Source: Azoarcus sp. (GTDB taxonomy: Bacteria > Pseudomonadota > Gammaproteobacteria > Burkholderiales > Rhodocyclaceae). From it: a stretch of DNA of 57,693 nt. The stretch is from NCBI GenBank assembly GCA_031258965.1, contig JAIRMC010000137.1, forward strand, positions 1 through 57,693. The letters are read 5' to 3'. The position numbers were made by a program, and so were the translations under genes. Below, piece by piece: positions 48,202-57,258 of the stretch (positions are counted from its first letter, which is position 1; each line of letters opens with the position of its first letter). Under the pieces are notes generated by a model. That model ran no database searches. It worked only from the letters and a program-made list of their open reading frames with translations, and was not told the origin of the DNA.

Positions 48202-49056
48202 GTGTTACTGATCGCTGGCTACATCATCATTCTTGCCGCTTCGTTTGGGACTTTCGCGGTTCACGGCAATGTTTTCGCGCTCTGGGTACCGACGGAATAT
48301 CTCGCTATCATGGGGTTGCTCGTCGGCGGTTTCGTCGCCAGCAACGGCCCCAAGGTGTTGAAATCCGCGGTTGCTTCGCTGGGGCTGGCGTTCAAGGGGT
48401 CGAAGTTCAACCGCGCTGTGTATGTCGATCTGCTCTCGCTGCTCTACGAGATCCTGGCCAAGGTGCGCAAGGAAGGCTTGATGTCGATCGAGAACGATGT
48501 CGAAAATCCCGATTCCAGCCCGATTTTCGGCAAGTATCCGACGCTGGCCGCGGATCATCACCTGATCGAATTCCTGTGCGATTACCTGCGGATGATGGTG
48601 GGCGGCAACCTCAATGCGTTCGAGATCGAAAACCTGATGGACATGGAGATCGAAACGCATCACCAGGAAGCGCACCAGGCGCCGCATGCCATCGACGAAA
48701 TCGGGCAGGCAATGCCCGCTTTCGGGATCGTGGTGTGCGTGATGGGTGTGGTCAATACGATGGGTTCGGTGGGTGAGCCGCCCGCGGTGCTCGGCAAGAT
48801 GGTCGCCGGGGCGCTGGTGGGGACTTTTCTCGGTATTTTGATTTCGTATGGATTCGTCGGGCCGCTCGCGAGCCAAATCAAGCAAAAAGTTTCGGAGAGC
48901 GGCAAGGTTTTCCAGGTGGTGAAGGTCGTGCTGTTGGCGAGCATGAATGGTTATGCTCCGCAAATCGCAGTGGAATTCGGGCGCAAGGTGCTGTATTCCA
49001 CCGACAGGCCGACTTTTATCGAACTCGAAGAGGAAATCAAGAGTCGCAAGAGCTGA
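48202..49056 (+). CDS. motA: Flagellar motor stator protein MotA
   Basis: MotA with MotB forms the proton-driven stator in the inner membrane. The 284-residue protein has four membrane segments (two early, two after about residue 170) with PAFGIVVCVMGVVNTM and GALVGTFLGILISYGFVGP. The cytoplasmic loop holds basic and acidic rotor-contact residues. Its GTG start at 48202 follows a 175-bp gap after flhC. In that gap I saw only a poor sigma-28-like TCAAGTT/GCGCGTAA pair. motB follows after 14 nt. Confidence 0.97.
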   Translation: MLLIAGYIIILAASFGTFAVHGNVFALWVPTEYLAIMGLLVGGFVASNGPKVLKSAVASLGLAFKGSKFNRAVYVDLLSLLYEILAKVRKEGLMSIENDVENPDSSPIFGKYPTLAADHHLIEFLCDYLRMMVGGNLNAFEIENLMDMEIETHHQEAHQAPHAIDEIGQAMPAFGIVVCVMGVVNTMGSVGEPPAVLGKMVAGALVGTFLGILISYGFVGPLASQIKQKVSESGKVFQVVKVVLLASMNGYAPQIAVEFGRKVLYSTDRPTFIELEEEIKSRKS

Positions 49057-49070
49057 AGGGGAGATGAGCA

Positions 49071-50069
49071 GTGAGCGATGGCGCCCAACAGCCTATTGTC
49101 GTCAAGCGCATCAAGAAGGATGCCCAGGCCGCCGCGCACGGTGGGGCATGGAAAATCGCTTATGCCGATTTCGTCACCGCGATGATGGCGTTTTTCCTGA
49201 TGATGTGGCTGCTCGGCTCGACCGCACAGGGCGATCTCCAGGGCATTGCCGACCATTTCCAGAATCCGCTCAAGCTCTCCATGCAGGGCGGCTCGGGGGT
49301 GGGCGACAGTTCCAGCATCATTCAGGGCGGCGGCGAGGATTTGTCGCGCAAGGTGGGACAGGTGCGGCGCGGCGATACGCCCTCGACGCGGGCGATCAAT
49401 ATCGACGCCGCGAAACAGCGGCGAAAGGGTGGCAGCCATTCCGAAGGACTGGAACTGGAGAAACGTCGGGAGCATGCCCGCCTCATCGACCTCAAGGGGC
49501 GGATCGAGGCGCTGGTCGAGGCCAATACCCAGTTGCGCATGTTCAGGAACCAGATATTGATCGACATTGTTTCGGAAGGTCTGCGCATCCAGATCGTCGA
49601 CGAGCAGAACCGGCCCATGTTCGATCTCTCCAGCGCCGAGCTGCATTCCTATACCCGCGATCTGCTGCGCGCTATCGGCATGGCGCTCAACGGCGTCGAC
49701 AACCGCGTGAGTCTGTCCGGGCATACCGATTCGGCGCGTTATGCGGGTGGCGAGCGCGGTTTTTCCAATTGGGAACTGTCCGCCAATCGCGCCAACGCGG
49801 CGCGGCGCGAACTGGTCGCGGGGGGGCTGGACGCACTCAAAGTCGTGCGTGTGGTGGGGCTTGCCGATACCATCCATTTGGATAACGACGATCCGTTCGA
49901 TCCGATCAACCGCCGCATCAGCATCATCGTTCTCAACAAGGAGAGCGAAGAAGCCATCCGCAACGAAGCGGTCGGCCTCGCGGTCGAGGCCACAGTGTCT
50001 CCGGCCAACCGCCCGGCGGCACCAGACGGCGACGCCGGGCTGCGTTCGCCGCCGTTTTCCGGGAACTGA
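49071..50069 (+). CDS. motB: Flagellar motor stator protein MotB
   Basis: MotB has one N-terminal membrane helix carrying the proton-accepting aspartate (WKIAYADFVTAMMAFFLMMWLL) and a periplasmic OmpA-like domain that binds peptidoglycan (GHTDSARYAGGERGFSNWELSANRANAARREL). The 332 residues are normal. The GTG start at 49071 follows GGGGAGATGA. cheR follows 4 nt after its stop. Confidence 0.96.
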   Translation: MSDGAQQPIVVKRIKKDAQAAAHGGAWKIAYADFVTAMMAFFLMMWLLGSTAQGDLQGIADHFQNPLKLSMQGGSGVGDSSSIIQGGGEDLSRKVGQVRRGDTPSTRAINIDAAKQRRKGGSHSEGLELEKRREHARLIDLKGRIEALVEANTQLRMFRNQILIDIVSEGLRIQIVDEQNRPMFDLSSAELHSYTRDLLRAIGMALNGVDNRVSLSGHTDSARYAGGERGFSNWELSANRANAARRELVAGGLDALKVVRVVGLADTIHLDNDDPFDPINRRISIIVLNKESEEAIRNEAVGLAVEATVSPANRPAAPDGDAGLRSPPFSGN

Positions 50070-50073
50070 CGCC

Positions 50074-50910
50074 ATGGCCGCACCCCCGCAGCCGAGCCGC
50101 GAATTCGAGTTCACCAGCATCGATTTCGAGCGCATCCGCAAACTGCTCTACGAGCACGCGGGCATCGCCCTGTCGCCAGCCAAGCAGGACATGGTCTACA
50201 GCCGTCTAGCGCGCCGTCTGCGCGCTTGCGGCTACCAGTCCTTCACCCAGTATTTACAGTATCTCGAACGGGATCGCGGCGAATGGGAAACCTTCATCAA
50301 TTCACTGACGACCAATCTGACCTTTTTTTTCCGCGAGTCACACCATTTCGACATCCTTGGCACGCAACTCAGGCAAATCAAGGAAAAGCGGTCAATCAAA
50401 ATCTGGTGTTGCGCCGCTTCGACGGGCGAGGAGCCGTATTCGCTGGCGATCACGGCATGCGAAGCTTTTTCGAGCCTGACGCCGCCGGTGCAGATTCTCG
50501 CCAGCGACATCGACACCGCCGTTCTCGCCCAGGGCGAGCAGGGCAGCTACCGGCGCGACCAGGTCGAGAGAATGCAAAAGGCGTATATCAACCGATATTT
50601 CACGCACAATGCGGGAGATGATCGCTACACGGTGCGAACCGAATTGCGCCGCATGATCGTTTTCCGCCGGATCAACCTGCTTTCGCCGGGCTGGACGCTG
50701 CAAGGGCCGTTCGATGCGATCTTCTGCCGCAACGTGATGATTTATTTCGACAAACCGACGCAATATGGCATCCTGAAGCGTTTTGCGCCGCTATTGCGCT
50801 TGGACGGACGGCTCTATGCCGGGCATTCCGAAAGTTTCCTGCATGCCAACGATCTGTTGCGTTCGCTCGGCCATACGGTTTATGTGCGGCTGGATTCGCC
50901 ATTACGCTGA
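50074..50910 (+). CDS. cheR: Chemotaxis methyltransferase CheR
   Basis: CheR methylates glutamates on chemoreceptors using SAM. ATG 50074 gives 278 residues: an all-helical N-terminal domain (to about residue 85) and the methyltransferase domain with IKIWCCAASTGEEPYSLAI, ILASDIDTAVL and PFDAIFCRNVMIYFDKPTQ. An upstream in-frame extension overlaps motB and is not used. There is no extra pentapeptide-tether or TPR domain. The CheB gene follows after 15 nt. Confidence 0.96.
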   Translation: MAAPPQPSREFEFTSIDFERIRKLLYEHAGIALSPAKQDMVYSRLARRLRACGYQSFTQYLQYLERDRGEWETFINSLTTNLTFFFRESHHFDILGTQLRQIKEKRSIKIWCCAASTGEEPYSLAITACEAFSSLTPPVQILASDIDTAVLAQGEQGSYRRDQVERMQKAYINRYFTHNAGDDRYTVRTELRRMIVFRRINLLSPGWTLQGPFDAIFCRNVMIYFDKPTQYGILKRFAPLLRLDGRLYAGHSESFLHANDLLRSLGHTVYVRLDSPLR

Positions 50911-50925
50911 CGGAAGGGACGCCAC

Positions 50926-51585
50926 ATGCAGCAAACGCCGCTAAAGCCGGAATCCCTGCCGAACAGAATCCTGCCATACGACGGCATAATCATATTCATC
51001 GGCGCTTCGACCGGCGGCACGGAAGCGATCCGCGAAGTGTTGACGCGCCTGCCGGCGGATGTGCCGCCGATCCTGATGACGCAGCATATGCCGGAGCTTT
51101 TTACCGGCTCGTTCGCCAACAGGCTCGATGCCCTGAGCGCCATGTCCGTGCGCGAGGCCGTCCAGGGCGAGCGGATCAGGCCCGGCGTCGCCTATCTGGC
51201 CCCTGGCCATTCCCATCTGAGCGTCAAAAGAATGGACTGCGGCGGCTACATCTGCGAACTGTCGCGCGGCGAGCCGGTTAACCGTCATCGTCCCTCCGTC
51301 GACGTGCTGTTCCATTCCGCGGCGGAACAGGTCGGGCACATGGCCATTGGCGTGCTGCTCACCGGCATGGGCAAGGATGGCGCGGCGGGCCTGCTGCACA
51401 TGATGCGGGCGGGCGCGTGGACAATCGGCCAGGACGAAGCCTCGTGCGTCGTCTATGGCATGCCACGAGAAGCGGCGCTCATCGGCGCGGTCAAGGAGGT
51501 CGTGCCGCTTCTCGACATCGCCGCCCACGTATTGCAGCGGTTGAGGGGCGGATTTCACGGCCATGACGAGCACTCGCGCGTATGA
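50926..51585 (+). CDS. cheB: Receiver-less CheB-type protein-glutamate methylesterase
   Basis: This 219-residue protein is a CheB methylesterase catalytic domain without the usual N-terminal receiver domain. The triad is visible: Ser 28 in [10 protein letters not shown], His 54 in MTQHMPELF, and Asp 151 in [12 protein letters not shown]. Normal CheB is about 350 residues, with phosphorylation of its receiver relieving inhibition. The start ATG 50926 follows GGAAGGGAC and directly follows cheR, so it is not a frame-broken fragment of a longer gene. It would be active without CheA control, or controlled otherwise. Confidence 0.93.
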   Translation: MQQTPLKPESLPNRILPYDGIIIFIGASTGGTEAIREVLTRLPADVPPILMTQHMPELFTGSFANRLDALSAMSVREAVQGERIRPGVAYLAPGHSHLSVKRMDCGGYICELSRGEPVNRHRPSVDVLFHSAAEQVGHMAIGVLLTGMGKDGAAGLLHMMRAGAWTIGQDEASCVVYGMPREAALIGAVKEVVPLLDIAAHVLQRLRGGFHGHDEHSRV

Positions 51586-51749
51586 TCGGGGAAGTCCCGC
51601 TCATGCCGGTGGATTCGAGCGGCTGTCATGAATATACGGCAATGCCGGGGAAATACCCTGTAATGGGCGCCCCTCGCGCCGCTTGACTGCCAGTTTGCCG
51701 CTCCCGGTCATATCGACCGGGCATGCAGCCGATTTCGGCGGAGAATGAA

Positions 51750-52736
51750 ATGTCCGATTTGCTGAAAAACATCGACGCCAGGACAAGACTGGCCGGAACC
51801 AACAAACTGGAGATATTGCTGTTTACGCTGGGCGTCGACCAGCGCACAAACCGCCGCGAGACCTTTGGCATCAACGTCTTCAAGGTGCGAGAGGTCATGC
51901 GCACGCCCGCGATCACTGCCGCGCCCGAAATGCCCGAGGCCGTCGAAGGCATGGTCAGCCTGCGCGGCGTGCTGGTGCCGGTGGTCGATCTGGGCAAATA
52001 CGTCGGGGTAGGACAGGAATCGGCGCGCGACATCATGATCGTCACCGAATACAACGGCCACACCCAGGGCTTCCTCGTTGAAGCGGTCGATACCATCCTG
52101 CGCCTGGACTGGGCGCAGATGCGGGTGCCGCCCGAGATGCTCACCGCGCATATGGGCGGACTGGTGACAGCCGTCACCGAATTGCCCGGCAACAAACTCG
52201 TGATGTTGCTCGATGTCGAAAAAGTGCTCTCGGAAACCACCCGCTACGACGACAGCCTGCTGTTCAAGGATATCGAACCCATCGACAATGCCGACCGCTA
52301 CATGGTGGTATTCGCCGACGATTCCTCGGTGGCGCGCAAGCAGATCATGCAGACGCTCGACCGGATCGGCATCAAATACACCGGCGCGGTCAATGGCCGC
52401 CAGGCCTGGGAAGAACTGAAAAAAATCGCCAACGCGGCGGAAGCCTCCGGGCGCAAGGTATCCGATATGCTCAGTCTGGTGCTGACCGATGTCGAAATGC
52501 CCGAAATGGACGGCTACATCCTGACGCGGCACATCAAATCCGACCTGCGCTTCGAGGGCGTGCCGGTAGTGATGCACTCCTCCCTGTCCGGGATGTCGAA
52601 CCAGCAGCTCGGCATTTCGGTGGGCGTAGACGAATACGTTCCCAAGTTCGAGCCGCAACGTCTGGCGAAAACCCTGCGCCGCCTGATTCTCGGCGAGAAG
52701 GACGCGCCGTCGGCGGCCCCGGACAAGAAAAAATGA
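51750..52736 (+). CDS. cheV: CheV chemotaxis coupling protein (first of two)
   Basis: CheV joins a CheW coupling domain to a response-regulator receiver. From ATG 51750 (after GGAG) it is 328 residues. The CheW part covers about residues 15-165 (ETFGINVFKVREVMRTP, VEGMVSLRGVLVPVVDLGKY) and the receiver covers 190-315 (VVFADDSSVARKQIMQTL, LVLTDVEMPEMDGYIL, VVMHSSLS). The phospho-acceptor Asp lies in LTDVEMPEMDG. It links receptors to CheA and may adapt by phosphorylation. A second CheV follows. Confidence 0.95.
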   Translation: MSDLLKNIDARTRLAGTNKLEILLFTLGVDQRTNRRETFGINVFKVREVMRTPAITAAPEMPEAVEGMVSLRGVLVPVVDLGKYVGVGQESARDIMIVTEYNGHTQGFLVEAVDTILRLDWAQMRVPPEMLTAHMGGLVTAVTELPGNKLVMLLDVEKVLSETTRYDDSLLFKDIEPIDNADRYMVVFADDSSVARKQIMQTLDRIGIKYTGAVNGRQAWEELKKIANAAEASGRKVSDMLSLVLTDVEMPEMDGYILTRHIKSDLRFEGVPVVMHSSLSGMSNQQLGISVGVDEYVPKFEPQRLAKTLRRLILGEKDAPSAAPDKKK

Positions 52737-52745
52737 GGTGACCCC

Positions 52746-53714
52746 ATGCTGAACCAGGATCAAGACAGCACGCCCAAGGACTCGGCGCTTCTCGATACCA
52801 TCGACGGACGCACCATGCTCGCCGGATCGAACCGCATGGAAATCCTCCTGTTCGCCCTGGGCACGAGCGAAACCTTCGGCATCAACGTCTTCAAAGTGCG
52901 CGAGGTCTCTGCCACCCCCTTCATTACCAAGGCCCCCAACATGCCGCGCGGCGTGGAAGGCCTGATTTCCCTGCGCGGCAACGTGATTCCGGTGCTTTCG
53001 CTCGCCAAGATACTCGGTCTGGCGCAGCCCGGCGATCCGCTTGGCGGCTCGATGATGGTCACCGAATACAGCAAACGCACGCTGGGATTCCTCGTCGAAA
53101 GCGTCGACCGCATCATCCGGGTCGACTGGGACCGGGTGCGAGCCCCCGAAAACGTCTCCTCCGGGCTGCACAGCTACATTACCGCGATCACCGAGCTGGC
53201 CGACGGCAAACTAGTCTCCATCCTCGACGTCGAAACCATCCTTGCCAACACCTTCGGCGAAGCCGTGGTCGGCATCATCGACCCCCTGCACGGCGGCGAC
53301 AGCTACAACGTCTTCTTCGTTGACGACTCCGCTGTGGCGCGGCGCAAGATATCCGAAGTCCTCGACAAACTCGGCGTGCGCCACAAACACGCCCAAAACG
53401 GATTGGAAGCCTGGACGCGCCTCGAAGGCATGGCCGGCCACGCGCAGCAGACCGGGCGGCACGTCTCCGGCGAAATCGACCTCATCCTGGTCGATGCCGA
53501 AATGCCGGAAATGGACGGCTATGTACTGACCCGCAACATCAAGAACGACAAACGCTTCGATGGCATCCCTGTCGTCATGCACTCGTCGCTGTCGTCCGAA
53601 GCCAACCGGGCGATGGGGAAACGGGTTGGCGTCGACGCCTACGTGGCGAAATTCGATGCCGACATCCTCGCGCAGACCTTGCGCCCGCTGCTCCAGCGGG
53701 CGCATCAAGAATGA
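52746..53714 (+). CDS. cheV: CheV chemotaxis coupling protein (second of two)
   Basis: A 322-residue paralogue of the previous protein, with the same CheW (about residues 25-165) and receiver (about 185-315) layout: ETFGINVFKVREVSATP, VEGLISLRGNVIPVLSLAKI, FFVDDSAVARRKISEVL, LILVDAEMPEMDGYVL. The phospho-acceptor is the Asp in LVDAEMPEMDG. GAGGTGA precedes ATG 52746, 10 nt after the first cheV. The two look like an old tandem duplication with separate roles, since they have clearly diverged. Confidence 0.94.
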   Translation: MLNQDQDSTPKDSALLDTIDGRTMLAGSNRMEILLFALGTSETFGINVFKVREVSATPFITKAPNMPRGVEGLISLRGNVIPVLSLAKILGLAQPGDPLGGSMMVTEYSKRTLGFLVESVDRIIRVDWDRVRAPENVSSGLHSYITAITELADGKLVSILDVETILANTFGEAVVGIIDPLHGGDSYNVFFVDDSAVARRKISEVLDKLGVRHKHAQNGLEAWTRLEGMAGHAQQTGRHVSGEIDLILVDAEMPEMDGYVLTRNIKNDKRFDGIPVVMHSSLSSEANRAMGKRVGVDAYVAKFDADILAQTLRPLLQRAHQE

Positions 53715-53742
53715 CGCGGTTGCGAAAAAGTAGCCGGAGAGC

Positions 53743-54144
53743 ATGATGGGCGATGCCAAAACAAAATTTTTGATCGTGGACGATTTTTCGACAATGCGGC
53801 GCATCGTGCGCAACCTGCTCAAGGAACTGGGTTACACCAATGCCGATGAAGCGGAGGATGGCGTAGCGGCATTGCAAAAACTGGAATCCTCACCGTCGGA
53901 ATTCAACTTCGTCGTCTCCGACTGGAACATGCCCAACATGGATGGCCTCACGCTACTCCAGAAAATCCGCAGCTCGCCGCAGCTCAAGCATCTGCCGGTG
54001 TTGATGATCACAGCCGAGGCCAAGAAAGAAAACATCATCGCAGCGGCGCAGGCCGGAGCAAGCGGCTACATCGTCAAGCCCTTCACGGCGGCGACCCTGG
54101 CCGAAAAGCTGGAAAAAATATTTGAAAAAATGAAATTAGCGTGA
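53743..54144 (+). CDS. cheY: Chemotaxis response regulator CheY
   Basis: CheY-P binds the flagellar switch and reverses rotation. The 133-residue single receiver has the acidic pair in [10 protein letters not shown] (about 13-14), phospho-acceptor Asp 60 in [12 protein letters not shown], Thr 90 in MITAEA, and Lys 112 in VKPF. GGAG precedes ATG 53743. It is followed by its phosphatase gene cheZ. Confidence 0.97.
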   Translation: MMGDAKTKFLIVDDFSTMRRIVRNLLKELGYTNADEAEDGVAALQKLESSPSEFNFVVSDWNMPNMDGLTLLQKIRSSPQLKHLPVLMITAEAKKENIIAAAQAGASGYIVKPFTAATLAEKLEKIFEKMKLA

Positions 54145-54217
54145 GCTGTGCGCTGCTGGCCGACAGTATTTCCATTTCCGCAGCGCGTCCGGCGCGGCAG
54201 ACAAAACAGGGGGTAGG

Positions 54218-55132
54218 ATGATAATCAAACGATCAAAAACCGACGAAACCGGAGACTCGAACGATCTTCAAGCTTTGTTCGACAACATTGCCGCGGGCAA
54301 GGACGTACTGCCGCCCGCGCCCGCCGCCGCACAAGCCCTTGTACGGCCTGCCGTGCAACCCGCACCGTCCGTGGCGCCCGCCAAGCCGGTCGCGCCCCCG
54401 GCTTTGCCGCCCGCTGGCGCGGTGGATGACAATGGCGAACTCCAGGCCTTGTTCGACGCGGAAGCCAGCAAATTCGCCGTCCAGAACGAGACGGCGGGCG
54501 GTGCGGACAAAGATGGCGAAGCCGGGAGCGACGTGGCGGTATTCCACCGCATCGGCAAAATGACGCGCAAGCTGCACGACGCACTGATCGAACTCGGCCT
54601 TGACGGCGCGTTGCAGGAAGTGGCCGACACCATCCCCGACGCGCGCCAGCGCCTGACCTACGTGGCGCAAATGACCGAACAGGCGGCGAGCCGCGTGCTC
54701 AATGCCACCGACGTCGCCAAACCGATTGCCGACAAACTGGAATCCTGCGCCGAATCCCTGCACGCACGCTGGGACAAGACCTTCGCCAACCAGCTCACGG
54801 TGGAAGAATTCAAAACGCTGGCCTCCGATACGCGGACATTTCTCGGCGCGGTCGCCGAGGGCAGCCGGGCGCTCAACACCCAACTCCTGGAAATCATGAT
54901 GGCCCAGGATTTCCAGGACCTGACCGGGCAAGTCATCAAAAAAGTCGTCGAAATGGCGCAGTCTCTCGAAGCGCAACTCCTCGAAATGCTGATCGAAGTC
55001 GCGCCTGAAAGCATGCGCACCGAAAAAACCAACACCTTGCTCAACGGCCCGGTTATCAACACGCAAGGGCGCGACGACATCGTGACCAGTCAAGGGCAGG
55101 TCGACGACCTGCTCGAAAGCCTGGGATTCTGA
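54218..55132 (+). CDS. cheZ: CheY-P phosphatase CheZ, with N-terminal extension
   Basis: CheZ removes phosphate from CheY-P. The core helical part keeps the catalytic residues in MMAQDFQDLTGQVI (Asp 234, Gln 238), and the last residues QVDDLLESLGF are the CheY-binding peptide. At 304 residues it is about 90 longer than E. coli CheZ. The extra N-terminus is Ala/Pro-rich (residues 30-70) and has two copies of LQALFD (17-22 and 75-80), each in a short acidic helix. Confidence 0.94.
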   Translation: MIIKRSKTDETGDSNDLQALFDNIAAGKDVLPPAPAAAQALVRPAVQPAPSVAPAKPVAPPALPPAGAVDDNGELQALFDAEASKFAVQNETAGGADKDGEAGSDVAVFHRIGKMTRKLHDALIELGLDGALQEVADTIPDARQRLTYVAQMTEQAASRVLNATDVAKPIADKLESCAESLHARWDKTFANQLTVEEFKTLASDTRTFLGAVAEGSRALNTQLLEIMMAQDFQDLTGQVIKKVVEMAQSLEAQLLEMLIEVAPESMRTEKTNTLLNGPVINTQGRDDIVTSQGQVDDLLESLGF

Positions 55133-55159
55133 AAATGGCGACGAGTACGGGAGCAAGCC

Positions 55160-57085
55160 ATGAGTGAATTTGCCGGAATGGAAGACCTGTTGCAGGATTT
55201 CCTCACCGAAGCGGAAGACCTACTGTCGGATGTCGACAACAAACTGGTCGATCTGGAGCGCAGCCCCGATGACCGCGGCCTGCTCAACGACATCTTTCGC
55301 GGCTTCCACACCATCAAGGGCGGTGCGGGCTTTCTCAACGCCACCGAACTGGTGACGCTGTGCCACCTCACCGAAAGCCTGTTCGACAAACTGCGCAACG
55401 GCGAACTCGGCGTGACGGCGGAAATCATGGACGTCATCCTTTCCGCCACGGCGGGCGTGCGCGGCATGTTCGAGAACCTTCATCATGGCGCCCAGCCGCA
55501 AGCCGCCGACCCGGCGCTGATCGAAGCGCTCAAGGCCGTGCAGAGCGGCGAAAAGTCTGATCGCGCCGCCGCGCCCGCATCGCCGCCAGCGGCTTCGACC
55601 GCTGTCACCCCTGTCCCGGCAGCCTCGCCGAAGCCGGGCGAACCCGACTGGAAACAACTTCACGCCGCTGTCACCGGCGCGCCCGCGCCCGCCGCACAGC
55701 CCCCCGACACGGCGGTTGCCGCCGCGCCCGCGCCAACCGCCGCCGCCGATACCATCGTCCAGAACGCACTGGGCCGTCGCAGCGCCGACCGCCCCGGATC
55801 AAGCGCCCCCAGCGGGCGACGCGATGTCGAGCGCCAACGCGACACATCCATCCGCGTCGACACCGCGCGGCTCGACCAAGTGCTCAACCTTTCCGGCGAA
55901 ATCGGCCTCACCAAGAACCGCCTCAACGCCCTGCGCAGCGACATCCTCAACGGCAGCAACGACACCGAAACCCTGCACGCCCTCGACGTAGCGGTCAGCC
56001 AGCTCGACCTCCTCGTCTCCGACCTGCAAAACGCCGTCATGAAAACGCGGATGCAGCCCATAGGGCGCTTGTTCCAGAAATACCCCCGCATCGCCCGCGA
56101 CCTTGCCCGCAGCCTCGGCAAGGATGTCGAACTCATGCTGGCCGGAGAAGAAACCGAAATCGACAAGACCATGATCGAGGACTTGTCCGACCCCATCATC
56201 CACCTGATCCGCAACGCCGTCGACCACGGCGTCGAAGACCCCGACGAGCGCCGCGCCGCCGGGAAATCCGATAAATGCGAAGTACGTCTCGAGGCGCGAC
56301 AGGAAGGCGACCACATCGTCATCCTCGTCTCCGACGACGGGCGCGGCATGAACCCCGAAAAACTGCGCGCCAAGGCCGTGCAAAAAGGCCTCATCTCCGA
56401 CGAAGAAGCCAACACCATGGACGAGCGCCAGAGCTTCAACCTGATCTTCCTGCCGGGTTTCTCGCTCGCCGCCAAAGTGTCCGACGTTTCCGGACGCGGC
56501 GTGGGCATGGACGTCGTGCGCACCAACATCCAGAAACTCAACGGTTCCATCGACATTCGTTCAATGCAGGGCAAGGGCACCACCTTCATCATCAACCTGC
56601 CGCTGACGCTGGCCATCCTGCCCGTGCTGCTGGTCAAGCTCGGCGACCAGCCCTTCGCCGTACCGCTTTCCATGGTGCGCGAGATCCTGCCCATCGATCC
56701 CGCCGAAGTCAAAGAAGTCGGCGGTCGCGCCACCATGGTCGTGCGGGGCGAAGTACTGCCCATCCTGCCCCTATGCAACCTCCTCGGCTGGGAGCAGCAA
56801 TGCACTCCTGGATACGGCGTGCTCATGCAAATGGCTGAACTCTCGTTCATCCTCGCTATCGACAGCTTTGCCGGACGCGAGGATGCCGTCATCAAATCGC
56901 TGGATGATTTCCGCCCGAAGGGCGTTGCCGGCGTCACCACCCTGTCGAATGGCCAGATCGTGCTGATCCTCGACATGAAAGAGATCCTGGGCGCGGCGGG
57001 CGAACAGCGCGGCGTCGCGCGGGCCATGCTGATAAAACCTCCCGCCGCGAAACCCGCCAGGGCAGAAGCGCCGGTAGCGGCCTAA
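55160..57085 (+). CDS. cheA: Chemotaxis histidine kinase CheA
   Basis: CheA phosphorylates CheY (and CheV). The 641-residue protein has an HPt domain with the phospho-histidine in FRGFHTIKGGAGF (His 50), a Pro/Ala-rich linker (about 130-215), and then dimerisation (IRVDTARLDQVLNLSGEIGLTKNRL), kinase (LIRNAVDHGVEDPDERRAAGK, DDGRGMNPEKL, GRGVGMDVVRTNI) and CheW-like regulatory domains. There is no room for a folded P2 CheY-binding domain in the linker. It is the last gene of the locus. Confidence 0.96.
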   Translation: MSEFAGMEDLLQDFLTEAEDLLSDVDNKLVDLERSPDDRGLLNDIFRGFHTIKGGAGFLNATELVTLCHLTESLFDKLRNGELGVTAEIMDVILSATAGVRGMFENLHHGAQPQAADPALIEALKAVQSGEKSDRAAAPASPPAASTAVTPVPAASPKPGEPDWKQLHAAVTGAPAPAAQPPDTAVAAAPAPTAAADTIVQNALGRRSADRPGSSAPSGRRDVERQRDTSIRVDTARLDQVLNLSGEIGLTKNRLNALRSDILNGSNDTETLHALDVAVSQLDLLVSDLQNAVMKTRMQPIGRLFQKYPRIARDLARSLGKDVELMLAGEETEIDKTMIEDLSDPIIHLIRNAVDHGVEDPDERRAAGKSDKCEVRLEARQEGDHIVILVSDDGRGMNPEKLRAKAVQKGLISDEEANTMDERQSFNLIFLPGFSLAAKVSDVSGRGVGMDVVRTNIQKLNGSIDIRSMQGKGTTFIINLPLTLAILPVLLVKLGDQPFAVPLSMVREILPIDPAEVKEVGGRATMVVRGEVLPILPLCNLLGWEQQCTPGYGVLMQMAELSFILAIDSFAGREDAVIKSLDDFRPKGVAGVTTLSNGQIVLILDMKEILGAAGEQRGVARAMLIKPPAAKPARAEAPVAA

Positions 57086-57258
57086 CGACCGCTTTGCTGA
57101 CAAGCAAGCCTGCTCTTTCTTTGTCGCTGCGATGAGCGCAGACCCGCGACGATCCAGACGGTTCGTGGATTGCCGCGGGCCTTCGGCCTTTACAATGCCG
57201 AGAAGGGAAACCCATCATTGACGGGGATATTCATGCAACTGCCCTGTGGCAATGACCT

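Noticed and set aside
55660-57027. A 455-codon minus-strand frame opposite cheA
   Set aside because: Ser/Arg/Met-rich antisense reading of a clear CheA.
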